Source: Plasmodiophora brassicae
Taxonomy: Eukaryota; Endomyxa; Phytomyxea; Plasmodiophorida; Plasmodiophoridae
DNA: 64,000 nt
Reading direction: 5' to 3'
Assembly: GCA_039704465.1 (NCBI GenBank)
Contig: JASFAU010000011.1
Span: 1,178,001-1,242,000 of the forward strand
Made by a program: the position numbers and the translations under genes. The notes beneath the pieces are model-generated. The model did not search any database and was not told the DNA's origin. It worked only from the letters and a program-made list of their open reading frames with translations. Positions 54,615-64,000 of the stretch are shown piece after piece; the stretch's first letter is position 1; every line of letters begins with the position of its first letter.

Positions 54615-57600
54615 ATGACGATGGCGTGGCAGCCGTCGGGCGCCGACCTGCAGCGGATCGTCCAACTGCTGCGGGACAGCGCCGCGAACGACAACGCGTC
54701 GCTGCAGGCCGTGTTCAAGCAGCTGGAGCAGGCGCGGCGGCACCCGCAGTTCAACCTGTACCTGTCGTACATCATGGCGCAGGCGACCGTCGACGCGGAC
54801 GTACGGTCCCGGGCGGGCCTGATGCTGAAGAACAACCTGCGCGACAACTACGAGAACACGTCGCCCGACGACCGCCAGGCGATCCAGGCGCGCGCCCTGG
54901 CGTCGCTGGCCGACCCGGCCGCGTTCATTCGGCGCACCGCCGGCACCGTCCTGTCGACGATCGCGGCCAAGGGCCCCCTCGAAGCCAAGGCCGCCCTCGT
55001 CGTCCACCTGTGCAACGTGCTGCGTGCGCCGGCCGGCGCCCATGCCGTCGACGGCGCCCTGAACGCCCTGGCGAAGGTCTGCGAGGACTGCGGCGACGAC
55101 CTGGTGCGGCTGGAGGAAGCGCCGACCGGGGCGAACGCCCAGGTGCCGACGCAGATGGTCGGCGTCCTGATCGACATTGCCGGGCGGCACGCGGCGCCGT
55201 CGTTCCGGTACATGGCGCTGTCCGCCCTGAACCGCTTCCTGGTCAACATGCCGAACGCGCTGGTGCAGGCGTTCCCGGCGTACCTGGCGCTGCTGTTCCA
55301 GGCGGCCAGCCATGAGGCGAGCGCCGACATCCGCCGGCAGGTCGTGCACGCGTTCGTCGTCCTCGTCGAGATCCGCTACGGCCTGGTGCAGGCCCAGATC
55401 CGGCCCGTGATCGAGTTCATGATCCGCGCGTCGTCCGACGAGGTACGTTGGGCGCGCGTCGGCGCGCCCGGTTCGTCGTCGTCTGACCGGCGTGCTGCTG
55501 CTAGGACCCATCGGTCAGCATCGAGGCGAATGAGTTCTGGAGCATCTACTGCAACTCTGACGAGTGCGACCTGAACGCCCTGCTGCCGTTCCTGCCCGTC
55601 GTCATCCCCGTCCTGCTGCAAGGTGACGATGCTTCGCGTTCGTCAGCGACACCGCGCTGACCGATAATTGGTGGCACACAGGGATGGTGTACGCGGACGA
55701 CGACCCGATTCTGATCAACTGCAACGAGCTGGAGAACGAGGACGTCCCCGACCGCCCGGAGGATATCCGCCCAAGGTTCCACAACAGCCGCGGGTCGTCG
55801 GCGATAACGTCGCCCGATGCCGCTGCCGAAGGCGACAGCGACGGGGCGCTGTCCGACGACGACGACGACGACGAGGACGGGTCCGAGTGGAACCTGCGAA
55901 AGTGCTGCGCGAGCGCGCTGGACAAGCTGGCGACGACGTACAAGAACCAGACGCTGCCGGTGCTGCTGCCGCTCCTGCAGCAGCACCTGTCGGATCAGGA
56001 CGACTGGCGGCGGCGCGAGTGTGGCATTCTGGCGCTGGGCGCCATTGCCGAGGGCGCGTACACGGGCCTGGAGCCGCACCTGGCGACGCTGGTCCCCTAC
56101 CTGATCCAACTGCTGGGCGCCGACCCACAACCGCTGATCCGGTCGATCACCTGCTGGACGCTGTCCCGGTACGCGTCCTGGATCACGCGCAACCAGGGCG
56201 TGTTCCAACCCGCGCTCCAGGCCCTGCTCGAGCGCATCCTCGACAAGAACAAGAAGGTACGTGCGCGGTGCTCGCCTGCCGAACGCAACGGGCACGTGAT
56301 CGTCGCTGACCCGGTCGCCCCCGCCAGGTCCAGGAAGGGGCGTGCTCTGCGTTCGCGGCGTTCGCCGAGGAGAGCGGGGCGTTGCTCGTCCCGTACCTCG
56401 CGCCGATCGTGCACGCGCTGATGTTCGCGTTCAACAAGTACCAGGCGAAGAACCGCATGTTGCTGTACGACGCGATCGGGTCGCTGGCGGAGGCGGTCGG
56501 CCCCGACCTCGCCCGGCACCCCGACCTGGTCCCCGAGCTCGTCAACCCGATCATCCTGCAGTGGAACGTCACCGCGCACGGTGACTCGTCGATGTTCCCG
56601 CTGCTGGAGTGCCTGGCGTACGTCGCCCAGGTACGAATCGTGCTCCTATGCGGTCAGACGACGCGTCGTCTGACCATGAGGTAGGCCCTGGGCAACGAGT
56701 TCGCGGTGTTCGCCCCGGGGACGCTCCACCGGTGCCTACAGATCATCGAGTCGACGCTGTCGGCGCTGGCGTCGCCGTCGGACGGCGAGTACGCCGACAA
56801 GGAGTTCATCGTCTGCGCCCTGGACCTGCTGTCCGGCGTCTGCGAGGGCATCCAGGGGCGCATGGCCGTCCTGGTCGGGGAGGACAACGCGGCGACGCAT
56901 CAGTCGCTGCTGTCGTGCCTGTACCGGTGCGCGAAGGACCCGTCCGCCGAGGTTCGCCAGTCGGCGATCGCCCTGATCGGCGACCTGGCCAAGTTCGCGT
57001 TCGGCGTCATCCGGCCGGCGGTGCCACAGTTCCTGGCGGTGACGACGTCGAACATCGACCCGATGCACGTCGCCGTCTGCAACAACGCCAGCTGGGCGAT
57101 CGGCGAGATCGCCTATCACCTCACGCCTGCCGAGCTGGCGCCGCACGTCGCCGCCGTCCTGCAGCGGATCGCCCCCATCCTGAACATGCCCCGAGTCGCC
57201 CCCCGGCTAGCCGAGAACCTGTCCATCACTGTCGCTAGGTCGGTGGTCACGCGCGTCACTTCCCCACACGTCTGATCCGTGATGTGTGTGGGCAGGCTCG
57301 GGCGTCAATGCCCTGGGGAGGTGGGCGCCCACCTGGAGCAGTTCCTGCGACCATGGTGCATCCATCTGGGCCGCTACAGGGAGGACCAGGAGAAGGCGAG
57401 CGCGTTCCAGGGCCTCCTCGCCGTCTGCAAGAGCAATCCGCGCCCGGTCCTGGGTACGACAACCCCAGCGCGCGCTCTGTCGTGTGTTCGCGTGCACTAA
57501 CACGTGGGCGATATGCCTTTGGCAGACGGTTTCCCGCAATTCTGCCAGGCGATCGCGTCCTGGCGGTTGGCGCCGCCCGACCTGGCGAAACAGTTCGGGC

Positions 57601-57778
57601 ACATCCTGCACGGGTGCGTGCCCGACGACGACGACGACGACGTTGCCCGCCGCGTGCTGACGATCGTGCCCGTTTGCGCAGGTTCAAATCGTCGGTGGGC
57701 GCGTCGCAGTGGTCGCTGCTGTTCGGCTCGGTGGACGCCGGTGTACGCGCCACGTTGCAGGCCGCCTACCACGTATAG
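54615..57778 (+). CDS. TNPO1: Transportin (karyopherin beta-2) nuclear import receptor
   Basis: Exons 54615-55442, 55505-55622, 55682-56256, 56328-56630, 56685-57238, 57296-57453, 57526-57613 and 57682-57778 give 906 residues (human 898), in frame throughout. Imports PY-NLS cargo such as hnRNPs under RanGTP control. HEAT repeats start at MAWQPSGADLQRIVQLL. The acidic H8 loop is present (SDDDDDDEDGSEWNLRKCCA) just as in TNPO1. Other matches: LVRSITCWTLSRYA-type block (LIRSITCWTLSRYASW), RMLLYDAIGSLAEAVG, KEFIVCALDLLSGVCEG, CNNASWAIGEIAYHL, FLRPWC and LHGFKSSVG. The intron 4 contains a 24-bp palindrome and intron 5 uses donor GTCGGT. The start could also be the second ATG at 54621. Confidence 0.95.
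56652..56675 (+). other. 24-bp perfect palindrome in a transportin intron
   Basis: GGTCAGACGACG followed directly by its reverse complement, inside the 54-bp intron 56631-56684. As RNA it would fold into a 10-11 bp stem with almost no loop. Confidence 0.85.
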
Positions 57779-58264
57779 GGCACACATACACATCATATAG
57801 TATAGGTCGAACGCCCGTGTGCTGCCGGTCACCTGGCCGGACCCGTCCAGCGCGCCGAGCCCGTTGGGCGACGACGACGACGACGACGGGCGCCCGGCAG
57901 GGCCCCAGCGGATCAGGTCGTCGGCGTTGTGGTTCTGGGATCTGGCGTCGCGCGTGCCCGGCGATGAAGATCGTGCAGGGCAGGCCGCCCAGGTACGCCA
58001 GCATGCATGCGCCCAGGTGCCCGCGTCGTCGACGTCGTGGCGCTCCAGCAGACGTCGACGCGCGACTCGGTCAGGACCTGCGTCTGGAGGTCGGCGCGCG
58101 CGCGTCCCGATGGTCGCGACGTATGCGGTCGGTCGATCAGGACGGCGTTGGTCGGGCAGGCGTGCGGTCCTCTTCGCCGTCTCCTTCATCACGATTGCAG
58201 ACGTTGCGGCAAACCGTTCGGCTCCCTGCATGCTAACGACGTCCTGTTCGTCACTCATGCGCAT
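57779..58264 (-). CDS. Possible small gene, unrecognised
   Basis: A minus-strand frame from an ATG at 58264 (or 58258) starts MSDEQDVVSMQGAERFAATS and continues with a Ser/Gly/Asp-rich, probably disordered region to about 57790. Putative GTACCT...GCCAG intron ends occur at about 57997-57940. I could not decide the splice pattern, and the frame also runs on antisense into transportin, so it may be chance. Confidence 0.25.
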
Positions 58265-58703
58265 GTTTGAGAACGTGAACTCCTGGCATTGGAGAGAGGA
58301 CAGCGACGAATCAAGTCACGATCGAAGTCTATGCGGTCGGTTAGAAGCGCCCATTGACATCATGAGCGACATGGACAGGAAGACGCACACGTCGTCCAAG
58401 GGCTAGTCCACAGTACTCCCGCGTTCGCTCGTCAGGCATCGAAATCTCCTGCCGCCCTCATAGCAGCGTGGTACAGCCCTAGAACAAGTACTGCAATCAG
58501 CGTATGTGGTCCATTTGGGGACTGGCGGTCACTAAGAATGTGTTTATCTCCCACAAATGCTCATCACGCGACTATCCTTTTCAGGGACGTTGGCGAAGTG
58601 CGAGCACGTCGTGTCTATCGAGCGCAAGAGGAGGACCTAACGACAAGTTCACGCAAGCTCACAGACGCGTACGCTGTCCGGAAGCGAGTCCAGCAAGATC
58701 TCG
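58265..58703. other. Gap, nothing recognised
   Basis: Short frames only on both strands. Confidence 0.35.
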
Positions 58704-60050
58704 TTAACACCGCTTCCAACATTTGTAGAGCAGGTCAGGAATCGGACGACGCCGTGCAGGTGTACCGCAGCCGCCGTCTACAGCGGCGTTTGGGATTGAC
58801 ATGATCAGGACAGCCAACTTCCGATAGGTTTGGTAGGCGCGAAACGTGCCATTGCGACGGCGTTCTCCCACTGGAACGTTGAATCTGTACCCGATGAATT
58901 TGGCGCGTATCACGCCCACGTCAAGGCTTTCGGGATAAATCAGGTAGACTTTGTCCTCAACGTGGTCGTCGATGGTGCCAAAGGACGAGTACCGGAACGG
59001 AGTGTTGTTTCCGCATACCGGACCGACGACGACGTTGGTCACGTTGGCAGCTATGGCCGGATCAACTTCAACCGTGGTCAGGCCGAACCTGTTGTACCGG
59101 CGCGAGTCCCGCGTGTCAAAGACACGAGCGACGTCATCCGTGACGGACGCGACCGTCCCCAGCCTTAGGGTTCCGGCAGGACATGTGTGGCTGATGGCGC
59201 GCCCAGTGAATCGGTGTTGCGCCGCTGCTGATGCTGTCAGACGAAACAGCAGCCGGCGAAGTCGATGCCGCAGCGTGCCCCGGTACGCAGGCAACAGGCA
59301 GGGTGTGGGTATCAACCCGAGGACTCGATTGTTGTCGACGCTTGACCGGATCCACGACCCCACGCTGACGTGTACGCCTTCCAGTCCATCGCAGCGGATC
59401 CCGGGAAACAGGTTGTCGTCCGTGTGGACACGACCGGGACCTTCATGCGCCGGCGGTTGGAGGACGGCGCTAGCAATTTCACGCCCTCTCATTGCTGTGC
59501 GGAAAGTGAAAATATGGTGGACGACAGCAGCCCCTGCAATAACCCCTGGGTACTGGGTAGACTGGCGCGCGCGGCACACATCGTCGTCGCTGTCGTGACC
59601 GACAAGAAGCAAAGAAATGTCGTTACTCGAGGGAAGCAGCTGGAACGATACCGCAGTGCTGAAGAGATCCGAAATGTGTTGCAGAACGCGATCCGGGATG
59701 TTGAGCAGCCCGTGAACGCTCAGCTGAGGAAACGGATCAATATCGAAACTCGTGCCGACTGATGCGTCAAGACGCGCATCGCCCCCCGACGCCGCCGCTT
59801 CCCTCAGTTCGGGATGGGACCCGATCACGATGGCATACGGGATCAGCCCGCCGATGCTGTCCGTGCATACCGCGTCGTCGATGGCATCATAGGACGTGTA
59901 GCAGGCGAGCAGGTATGGCGGGTGCGAGCAGATGATCGTCGCGTTCGGCAGCCAGACCTCGTGGACCAGCAACGAATCCAACGCCCGGAAGCGAACGCGG
60001 TAGTCCCGCCCGAACAGCGGGCCGCCGCCAGCGAACTTGACGACTTCCAT
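58704..60050 (-). CDS. Unknown protein, 448 residues, single exon
   Basis: A long uninterrupted frame with ordinary amino-acid composition, from an ATG at 60050. No domain recognised. Features: GGGPLFGRDYRVRFRALDSL near the start, a Cys pair (CSHPPYLLAC), a Ser/Asp patch, and near the end the block PFRYSSFGTIDDHVEDKVYL and GVIRAKFIGYRFNVPVGERR. It lacks introns, unlike most genes here, and lies in a repeat-rich zone next to a LINE relic, which makes a mobile-element origin possible. Hydrophobicity is moderate with no clear membrane span. Confidence 0.5.
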   Translation of the reverse strand: MEVVKFAGGGPLFGRDYRVRFRALDSLLVHEVWLPNATIICSHPPYLLACYTSYDAIDDAVCTDSIGGLIPYAIVIGSHPELREAAASGGDARLDASVGTSFDIDPFPQLSVHGLLNIPDRVLQHISDLFSTAVSFQLLPSSNDISLLLVGHDSDDDVCRARQSTQYPGVIAGAAVVHHIFTFRTAMRGREIASAVLQPPAHEGPGRVHTDDNLFPGIRCDGLEGVHVSVGSWIRSSVDNNRVLGLIPTPCLLPAYRGTLRHRLRRLLFRLTASAAAQHRFTGRAISHTCPAGTLRLGTVASVTDDVARVFDTRDSRRYNRFGLTTVEVDPAIAANVTNVVVGPVCGNNTPFRYSSFGTIDDHVEDKVYLIYPESLDVGVIRAKFIGYRFNVPVGERRRNGTFRAYQTYRKLAVLIMSIPNAAVDGGCGTPARRRPIPDLLYKCWKRC

Positions 60051-60281
60051 GACGAGCCGTTCAGCAAATTACCCAATGAGTGGTAAGGCCGCGGCCCGGC
60101 CTCGCCGAGCCGTGCGCGCGCGGCACTGAACACCGGGCCGGCCGGCAACGCCGCACCCTGCGACCACGAAGGCGTGCTCGGAGCGACGAACCCCAGGTGC
60201 CGCAAGAACGTCACCGGTGGGTGCTGAACGACCGTCCGATCCCGTCAGTGCGGGTCGACACGTCCTCGAACCCGCTGCTGC

Positions 60282-60770
60282 TTAGCTGCAGTACGGCCTG
60301 GTCAAGCCTGGATCGTCGACGACACATGCGATTCCAGCTGGGCCGTTGCCGCCGCGCGCCCCGCTGGTGTACCATATTGTTGTGGGCGGTCGTCGGGTCA
60401 TAACCAGATCGACCACCGACCTGCCGCGGTAATGAGCCTCGTATGTCCATGATCTGGGCGGATCCCCGCTTAGGTCCTGGTTCAGTAGGTCGAGCGAGCA
60501 CCGCGCCAGGAGGTCCAGGACGGGTTGCCGACGTCGCGGGCACACTTGGTCGCCGGTCAGGGTGCCCAGGTGCGCATTGAAGTCGCCCATGACGATTTGG
60601 CGGTCGCCGGACGTGACGTGCTGCTCCCGGCTTTCGTGTTTAGGAACCTGTATCGGGATCCAAGTTTCGACGAGCACGACGGCGGTGAGGCCAAGGTCGT
60701 CGGATAGCGTGGCGGCGGCCTCAAGCCGGTCAGGCTTGAGACCGTCGACGTTCCACCCCGCGATCGACAT
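60282..60770 (-). pseudogene. LINE (non-LTR retrotransposon) endonuclease relic
   Basis: A 162-residue frame with the start and end of an exonuclease-endonuclease-phosphatase domain: MSIAGWNVDGLKPDRLEAAA (the WNVxGL start), ETW, the catalytic GDFNAHLG, and SVVDLVMT (Ser-Val-Val-Asp). The middle of the domain, about 80 residues with the usual second and third motifs, is missing between ETWIPIQ and DRQIVMGD, and no reverse transcriptase follows. This is therefore a decayed, internally deleted copy. Confidence 0.78.
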
Positions 60771-61280
60771 CGCGAGGTGGAACTGGAGGTGGTCGGCTCT
60801 GCCAACTCGACCTCAGCCGTGGGAAAAATTCCGCGTCAAATTCAGGTCAACCTTACAGAGAATGTCAATTTCGGTCAATTCGGGACAGCTTGCAGTCGCA
60901 GCAACCGGTTACAGGATCCAGTTCTCTGCGCGGCCGGATCGTCATCATGGAAGGTGAAAGTGGTACCATACCACGCACTCCGCAACGAACGCGGGTATCA
61001 GCTGGTCCAGCGTGCGATTCGCGCCGATGAGTCGTGATGTGATCGCCGCACTGGAGGAGAATTAGTCGTCGGCCGATGACGACGCAGCGGGAGGCTACTT
61101 CTGGCAGGAATGGGCGAGGCGCGGCGATGGTGTCGAGGCCAAGTCACCCGATGACGTCGATGACAACTTCGGGAGTGGTTGGAGTCCAGCGATGACGGCG
61201 AAGCGAAACTGCCGGACGAGGATGACGGAAATGAGTATTTCCTGCGTCAATGGATTCGACGTTGCCACAATGGAGATGCC
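60771..61280. other. Gap with element fragments
   Basis: Contains a 34-bp segment (about 60785-60820, CTGGAGGTGGTCGGCTCTGC...) repeated near 62711. A plus-strand acidic stretch at 61070-61180 (GGYFWQEWARRGDG) resembles, in another frame, the start of the next gene (NEYFLRQWIRRCHNGDA), suggesting an internal duplication. Confidence 0.4.
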
Positions 61281-61865
61281 ATGTCTGATGTTGAACTCGT
61301 GAATGACGATGACGGCCCGCCACAGTTCGAACTCGAGGGACCTGATGATGCACCACGAGTCGCGGCATTCGACATTCGACCTGCACTCCTCGACGTTGCG
61401 GCTCGTGAAAACACCGATTCGTTCGACGATTGGCGTCGTGACAACGAGGGTGGGTATATGGCCGAGCTTGCCCTCTACGATCGTCTTATGACGCATATGA
61501 ACTCTCGTCTGGTGCCCGTGGCAATTGACGAACTGGACACGGACGCCGTTGATGTTTTCGACGAGGCCATGCGTGCCAAGCGTTCCTACGAGGCTGTGGA
61601 CAGCCAACTGAAGATTAGTTGTGAAAGGTCGAGGAAGTTGGTTGAGAAGCATGACGCTCTGGTAAGGTGCACTGTGCAAGGAAGCTGAAACCAGATTGAC
61701 GATATCCTACCCCTGTAGGTTCACGAATACGCGACCTCGAGAGGCATCGACATCGGCGATTTTGACGATTTCATGTCGTCGCGAAACAGCACAAACTTCG
61801 GCATCGCCTCTGTCGCTCATCTGCGGAGGCATCTCCTCGACCTCGGCCTAGCCGTACCTTCCTGA
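61281..61865 (+). CDS. Unknown acidic protein, 175 residues
   Basis: Exons 61281-61661 and 61719-61865 (57-bp intron, GTAAGG...TGTAG) join in frame. Not recognised. The N-terminal half is Asp/Glu-rich (DVELVNDDDGPPQFELEGPD), the middle helical (MAELALYDRLMTHMNSRL), and the spliced C terminus reads VHEYATSRGIDIGDFDDFMS and then LRRHLLDLGLAVPS. The open frame runs upstream to 61179 without an ATG (starts at a TTG), so an upstream exon may exist. Clean splicing suggests a real gene, perhaps element-borne given the neighbours. Confidence 0.5.
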
Positions 61866-61920
61866 CTTATCGTGTATGTTCCGAGGGCCATATCTGGCCA
61901 GCGGACACGAACGCGCCTGG

Positions 61921-62709
61921 TAACGCTTGCTGTGCTACTTCGGAGCCATTTCCTTATTTATCGCGAATCCTCTTCCTCCAATCGCTGTTCCGGTCCAAAA
62001 CGTTTGCTCAACAGTTGAACGAAGAATACGCTAGACATATCAGTCAACTCGACGAGCCAGCCGATGCCTTCCGTGCCTGGACCGACGGGGCATACTTCTC
62101 TGTGCGGTATGCCGATTTCATGCGGCGGTGCATGCGATTCGATGAGTTCCCTCTGGCCCTTTCGTCAATGATTGACGGTGCGCATGTCCTCAGATGGGGA
62201 TCAAGACCGGTTGTACCGCTCGTACAGATTGTTCTGGGGTTGCCAGCAGCTGTCCGTTGCAACGTTGGGCTGATGCAACCGGTCTTCTTGATCATGTACG
62301 CGTGGCAGAACAAAGGTATACGATTTGGATCAGGCGCGCGGTGCCGAGGAGTGCGCCCCGGCTGACATGTCCTATCCGGTTGCACAGATTTCCTGCCGTA
62401 TTCTCGGCGGGCAACAACGGGACGCGGGGCTCGTACACGATTACGTCCGCACCGTCAATCATTGACGAAAGGGCCAGAGGGAACTCATCGAATCGCATGC
62501 ACCGCCGCATGAAATCGGCATACCGCACAGAGAAGTATGCCCCGTCGGTCCAGGCACGGAAGGCATCGGCTGGCTCGTCGAGTTGACTGATATGTCTAGC
62601 GTATTCTTCGTTCAACTGTTGGGCGAACGTTTTGGACCGGAACAGCGATTGGAGGAAGAGAATGCGCGAGAAATAAGGAAATGGCTCCGAAGTGGCACAG
62701 CAAGCGTTA
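61921..62709. repeat. Inverted duplication with 262-bp arms
   Basis: Left arm 61921-62182 and right arm 62448-62709 are near-identical reverse complements (a few differences, for example near 61938 and 61970) around a 265-bp spacer. Both arms encode the same peptide (starting NEEYARHISQLDEPADAFRA) in opposite directions. Confidence 0.92.
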
Positions 62710-62786
62710 CTGGAGGTGGTCGGCTCTGCCGACTCGACCTCAGCGTACGTCGAAGCCGGCAGATCGATGCGCTCGTCAGCCTGCAT
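62292..62786 (-). CDS. Element-associated protein, copy in the right arm
   Basis: A 164-residue frame: an N-terminal Thr/Ser/Ala-rich part (YAEVESAEPTTSS), then FSRILFLQSLFRSKTFAQQL, NEEYARHISQLDEPADAFRA and FMRRCMRFDEFPLALSSMID, then a divergent end that runs through the spacer. Family unknown. The same body is present in the left arm (plus strand from 62015), where it has lost its N terminus. The N-terminal motif also occurs just upstream of the LINE relic at about 60800, linking the two loci. The reading frame is open but the C terminus may be altered by the duplication. Confidence 0.45.
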   Translation of the reverse strand: MQADERIDLPASTYAEVESAEPTTSSNACCATSEPFPYFSRILFLQSLFRSKTFAQQLNEEYARHISQLDEPADAFRAWTDGAYFSVRYADFMRRCMRFDEFPLALSSMIDGADVIVYEPRVPLLPAENTAGNLCNRIGHVSRGALLGTARLIQIVYLCSATRT

Positions 62787-63005
62787 CGAGTTCGGGGGCA
62801 GCAGAGGCGGCGTGTCGGCATCTGGCGGCGGTTGCGGTGAGTCGGCGCGTCCGGTCGAGGCGTCGGCCGGTGCACCCGGGGGCGCGGGTGGCTCCGCTGC
62901 CTCCTCGTCGAGCTGGACCGCGTTCCCATGGCCGCTGGCGCGCCTTGCTCCTCCGTCGGTGCGATGGCGTCCTGGGTCATCGTGTCGATCCAGGTGTACG
63001 TGTCG

Positions 63006-63383
63006 TCATCGATTGCTGCACGTGCACCGCCGCAGACCGACCGGCGACGAGGACAGCGACGCAGGCAACCTTCGGGCGCAGCGGCGCAAGTTGCTGTCGA
63101 CGCGCGACGTGATTCGGCGGAGACGCTCAGTAAAGCGCTCAGCGGCGGCCTGCTGCTGCCGCTGCGCGGGCGTCTGTTTCAGGAAGGCCTTCGTCCCGAG
63201 CAGTGTCGGGTCCGTCGGGCGCAAGCCCTCGAGGACGACAAACCCGGCTCGGCGCAGCGTGTACACCAGACCGTCACGCTCATGAACGTACGTCCATATC
63301 TCCAGCGTACTGCAAGCCCGTACGAACGTAATCTCGACAACCTTGCGGATGTCGACGCCGCAGGTCCTCATCAGTGATCGCAC
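63006..63383 (-). CDS. ORF1-like element protein, minus copy
   Basis: A 125-residue frame starting MRSLMRTCGVDIRKVVEITF, with LEIWTYVHERDGLVYTLRRA and LEGLRPTDPTLLGTKAFLK, then a Gln/Ala-rich helix and RFTERLRRIT. The layout (a beta-rich RRM-like segment followed by a helix with R-x-x-R-I) recalls the nucleic-acid-binding ORF1 of some fungal/protist LINEs; this is a pattern-level guess. It is 80 percent or so alike to the plus copy at 63452 and points away from it. Confidence 0.45.
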   Translation of the reverse strand: MRSLMRTCGVDIRKVVEITFVRACSTLEIWTYVHERDGLVYTLRRAGFVVLEGLRPTDPTLLGTKAFLKQTPAQRQQQAAAERFTERLRRITSRVDSNLRRCARRLPASLSSSPVGLRRCTCSNR

Positions 63384-63451
63384 GCGTCCGAGCGCTTTGC
63401 TGTCGACGCGTGACGTGATTCGGCGGAGACGCTCGGAGGCACCCCGCGACG

Positions 63452-63982
63452 ATGGCGTCCTGGGAGATGACGTCGTTGCACGTCCGAGGCATTCGCCGCC
63501 AAGCGCTCGGACGCGTCCGTTCGTTGCTGAAGACCTGTGGCGTCGACATCCGCAAGGTCGTCGAGATCGGCTTCCTGCGTGCCTGCAGCACGCTGGAGGT
63601 GTGGACGTACGCGCACGAGCGCGAAGGGCTCGCGTACACGCTGCGTCGCGCCGGGTGGGCAGTCCTGGAGGGCCTGCACCCGACGGACCCGATCCTGCTC
63701 GGGACGAGGGCGTTCCTGAAGCTGTCGCCTGCAGTGCAACAGCAGCCTGCTGCTGAGCACTTCGTCGAACGGCTTCGGCGCATCACGTTCGCGGGTCGAC
63801 AGCAACCTGCGCGCCGTTGCGCCCGCCGTCAGTTTGCCGCCATGCTCGACGAGCAGCAGCGCGAACATGACGCCGCACGTGCCGACGCGGCGGACGGCGT
63901 CCCTGATGCGAACGCAAAGGAGCACGGCGCGCGTCCGTCCAGCACCGCTGGCCGCCAAGACTCCGAACGACTGTCGATCTAA
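63452..63982 (+). CDS. ORF1-like element protein, plus copy
   Basis: A 176-residue frame, complete in the window, start MASWEMTSLHVRGIRRQALG. It shares VRSLLKTCGVDIRKVVEIGF, LEVWTYAHEREGLAYTLRRA and LEGLHPTDPILLGTRAFLK with the minus copy, then HFVERLRRIT and a charged, Asp/Ala-rich tail (MLDEQQREHDAARADAAD). No introns. Flanking sequence TTGCTGTCGACGCG is repeated directly at about 63092 and 63400, so the pair arose through several local duplications. Confidence 0.5.
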   Translation: MASWEMTSLHVRGIRRQALGRVRSLLKTCGVDIRKVVEIGFLRACSTLEVWTYAHEREGLAYTLRRAGWAVLEGLHPTDPILLGTRAFLKLSPAVQQQPAAEHFVERLRRITFAGRQQPARRCARRQFAAMLDEQQREHDAARADAADGVPDANAKEHGARPSSTAGRQDSERLSI

Positions 63983-64000
63983 ATTTGGGTTGACCTTCCA

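Noticed and set aside
1..64000. tRNA, rRNA or CRISPR features
   Set aside because: None recognised; the repeats found are tandem, inverted or LTR repeats, not spaced CRISPR units.

Overview
This window is nuclear DNA from a eukaryote, GC-rich and gene-dense. Most genes are split by very short introns, mainly 47-75 bp, with GT...AG ends and often a CTAAC-like branch site. I rebuilt exon chains by reading frame, splice sites and family knowledge; the coordinates in the entries are my own inference and no transcript data were available. The genes point to a flagellated protist: an IFT52 gene, a plant-type AP-2 alpha, a plant-like N-terminal extension on histidyl-tRNA synthetase, a class C GPCR-like receptor, a prenylated GRK-like kinase, LRR genes and oomycete-like Ty3/gypsy sequence. 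A plasmodiophorid (Rhizaria, Phytomyxea) is my best guess, at roughly 50 percent; the sequence itself does not settle it.

Layout. 0-9 kb: HARS (runs off the left edge), a seven-TM receptor, an ankyrin protein, an SLC19 folate/thiamine-type carrier, a SAP-domain protein (SARNP/Tho1-like) and GPI mannosyltransferase 2 (PIGV). 9.2-11.5 kb: a DNA transposon with inverted ends and a broken DUF7869-type gene. 11.6-16 kb: an unknown membrane protein, a bacterial-type DUF1003 protein, a SUMO-like domain protein and an unknown protein. 16.8-31.6 kb: exportin-7, RGS-kinase (GRK), AP-2 alpha, an LRR protein, the JmjC protein KDM8/JMJD5 and cytochrome bc1 subunit QCR9.

31.6-49 kb is a mobile-element zone. 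It holds a decayed transposase-like gene with a PIP box, an F-box/LRR gene built from exon-intron repeats, an 80-bp-arm perfect palindrome and, most notably, a large DNA transposon (about 35.98-47.37 kb). That element encodes a DDE-type transposase with a DEDDy 3'-5' exonuclease inside its catalytic core. A young Ty3/gypsy chromovirus (37012-42347, identical 197-bp LTRs, ATATA target duplication) has landed inside one of its coding exons.

49.5-57.8 kb returns to housekeeping genes: a PQ-loop protein, cystinosin, IFT52, cofilin and transportin. 58-64 kb is again repeat-rich: orphan ORFs, a LINE endonuclease relic, a 262-bp-arm inverted duplication and a head-to-head pair of related ORFs.

Functional themes are nuclear transport (exportin-7, transportin), GPCR signalling and endocytosis (receptor-like protein, GRK, AP-2), lysosomal/vacuolar transport (cystinosin, PQ-loop) and flagellum and actin (IFT52, cofilin).
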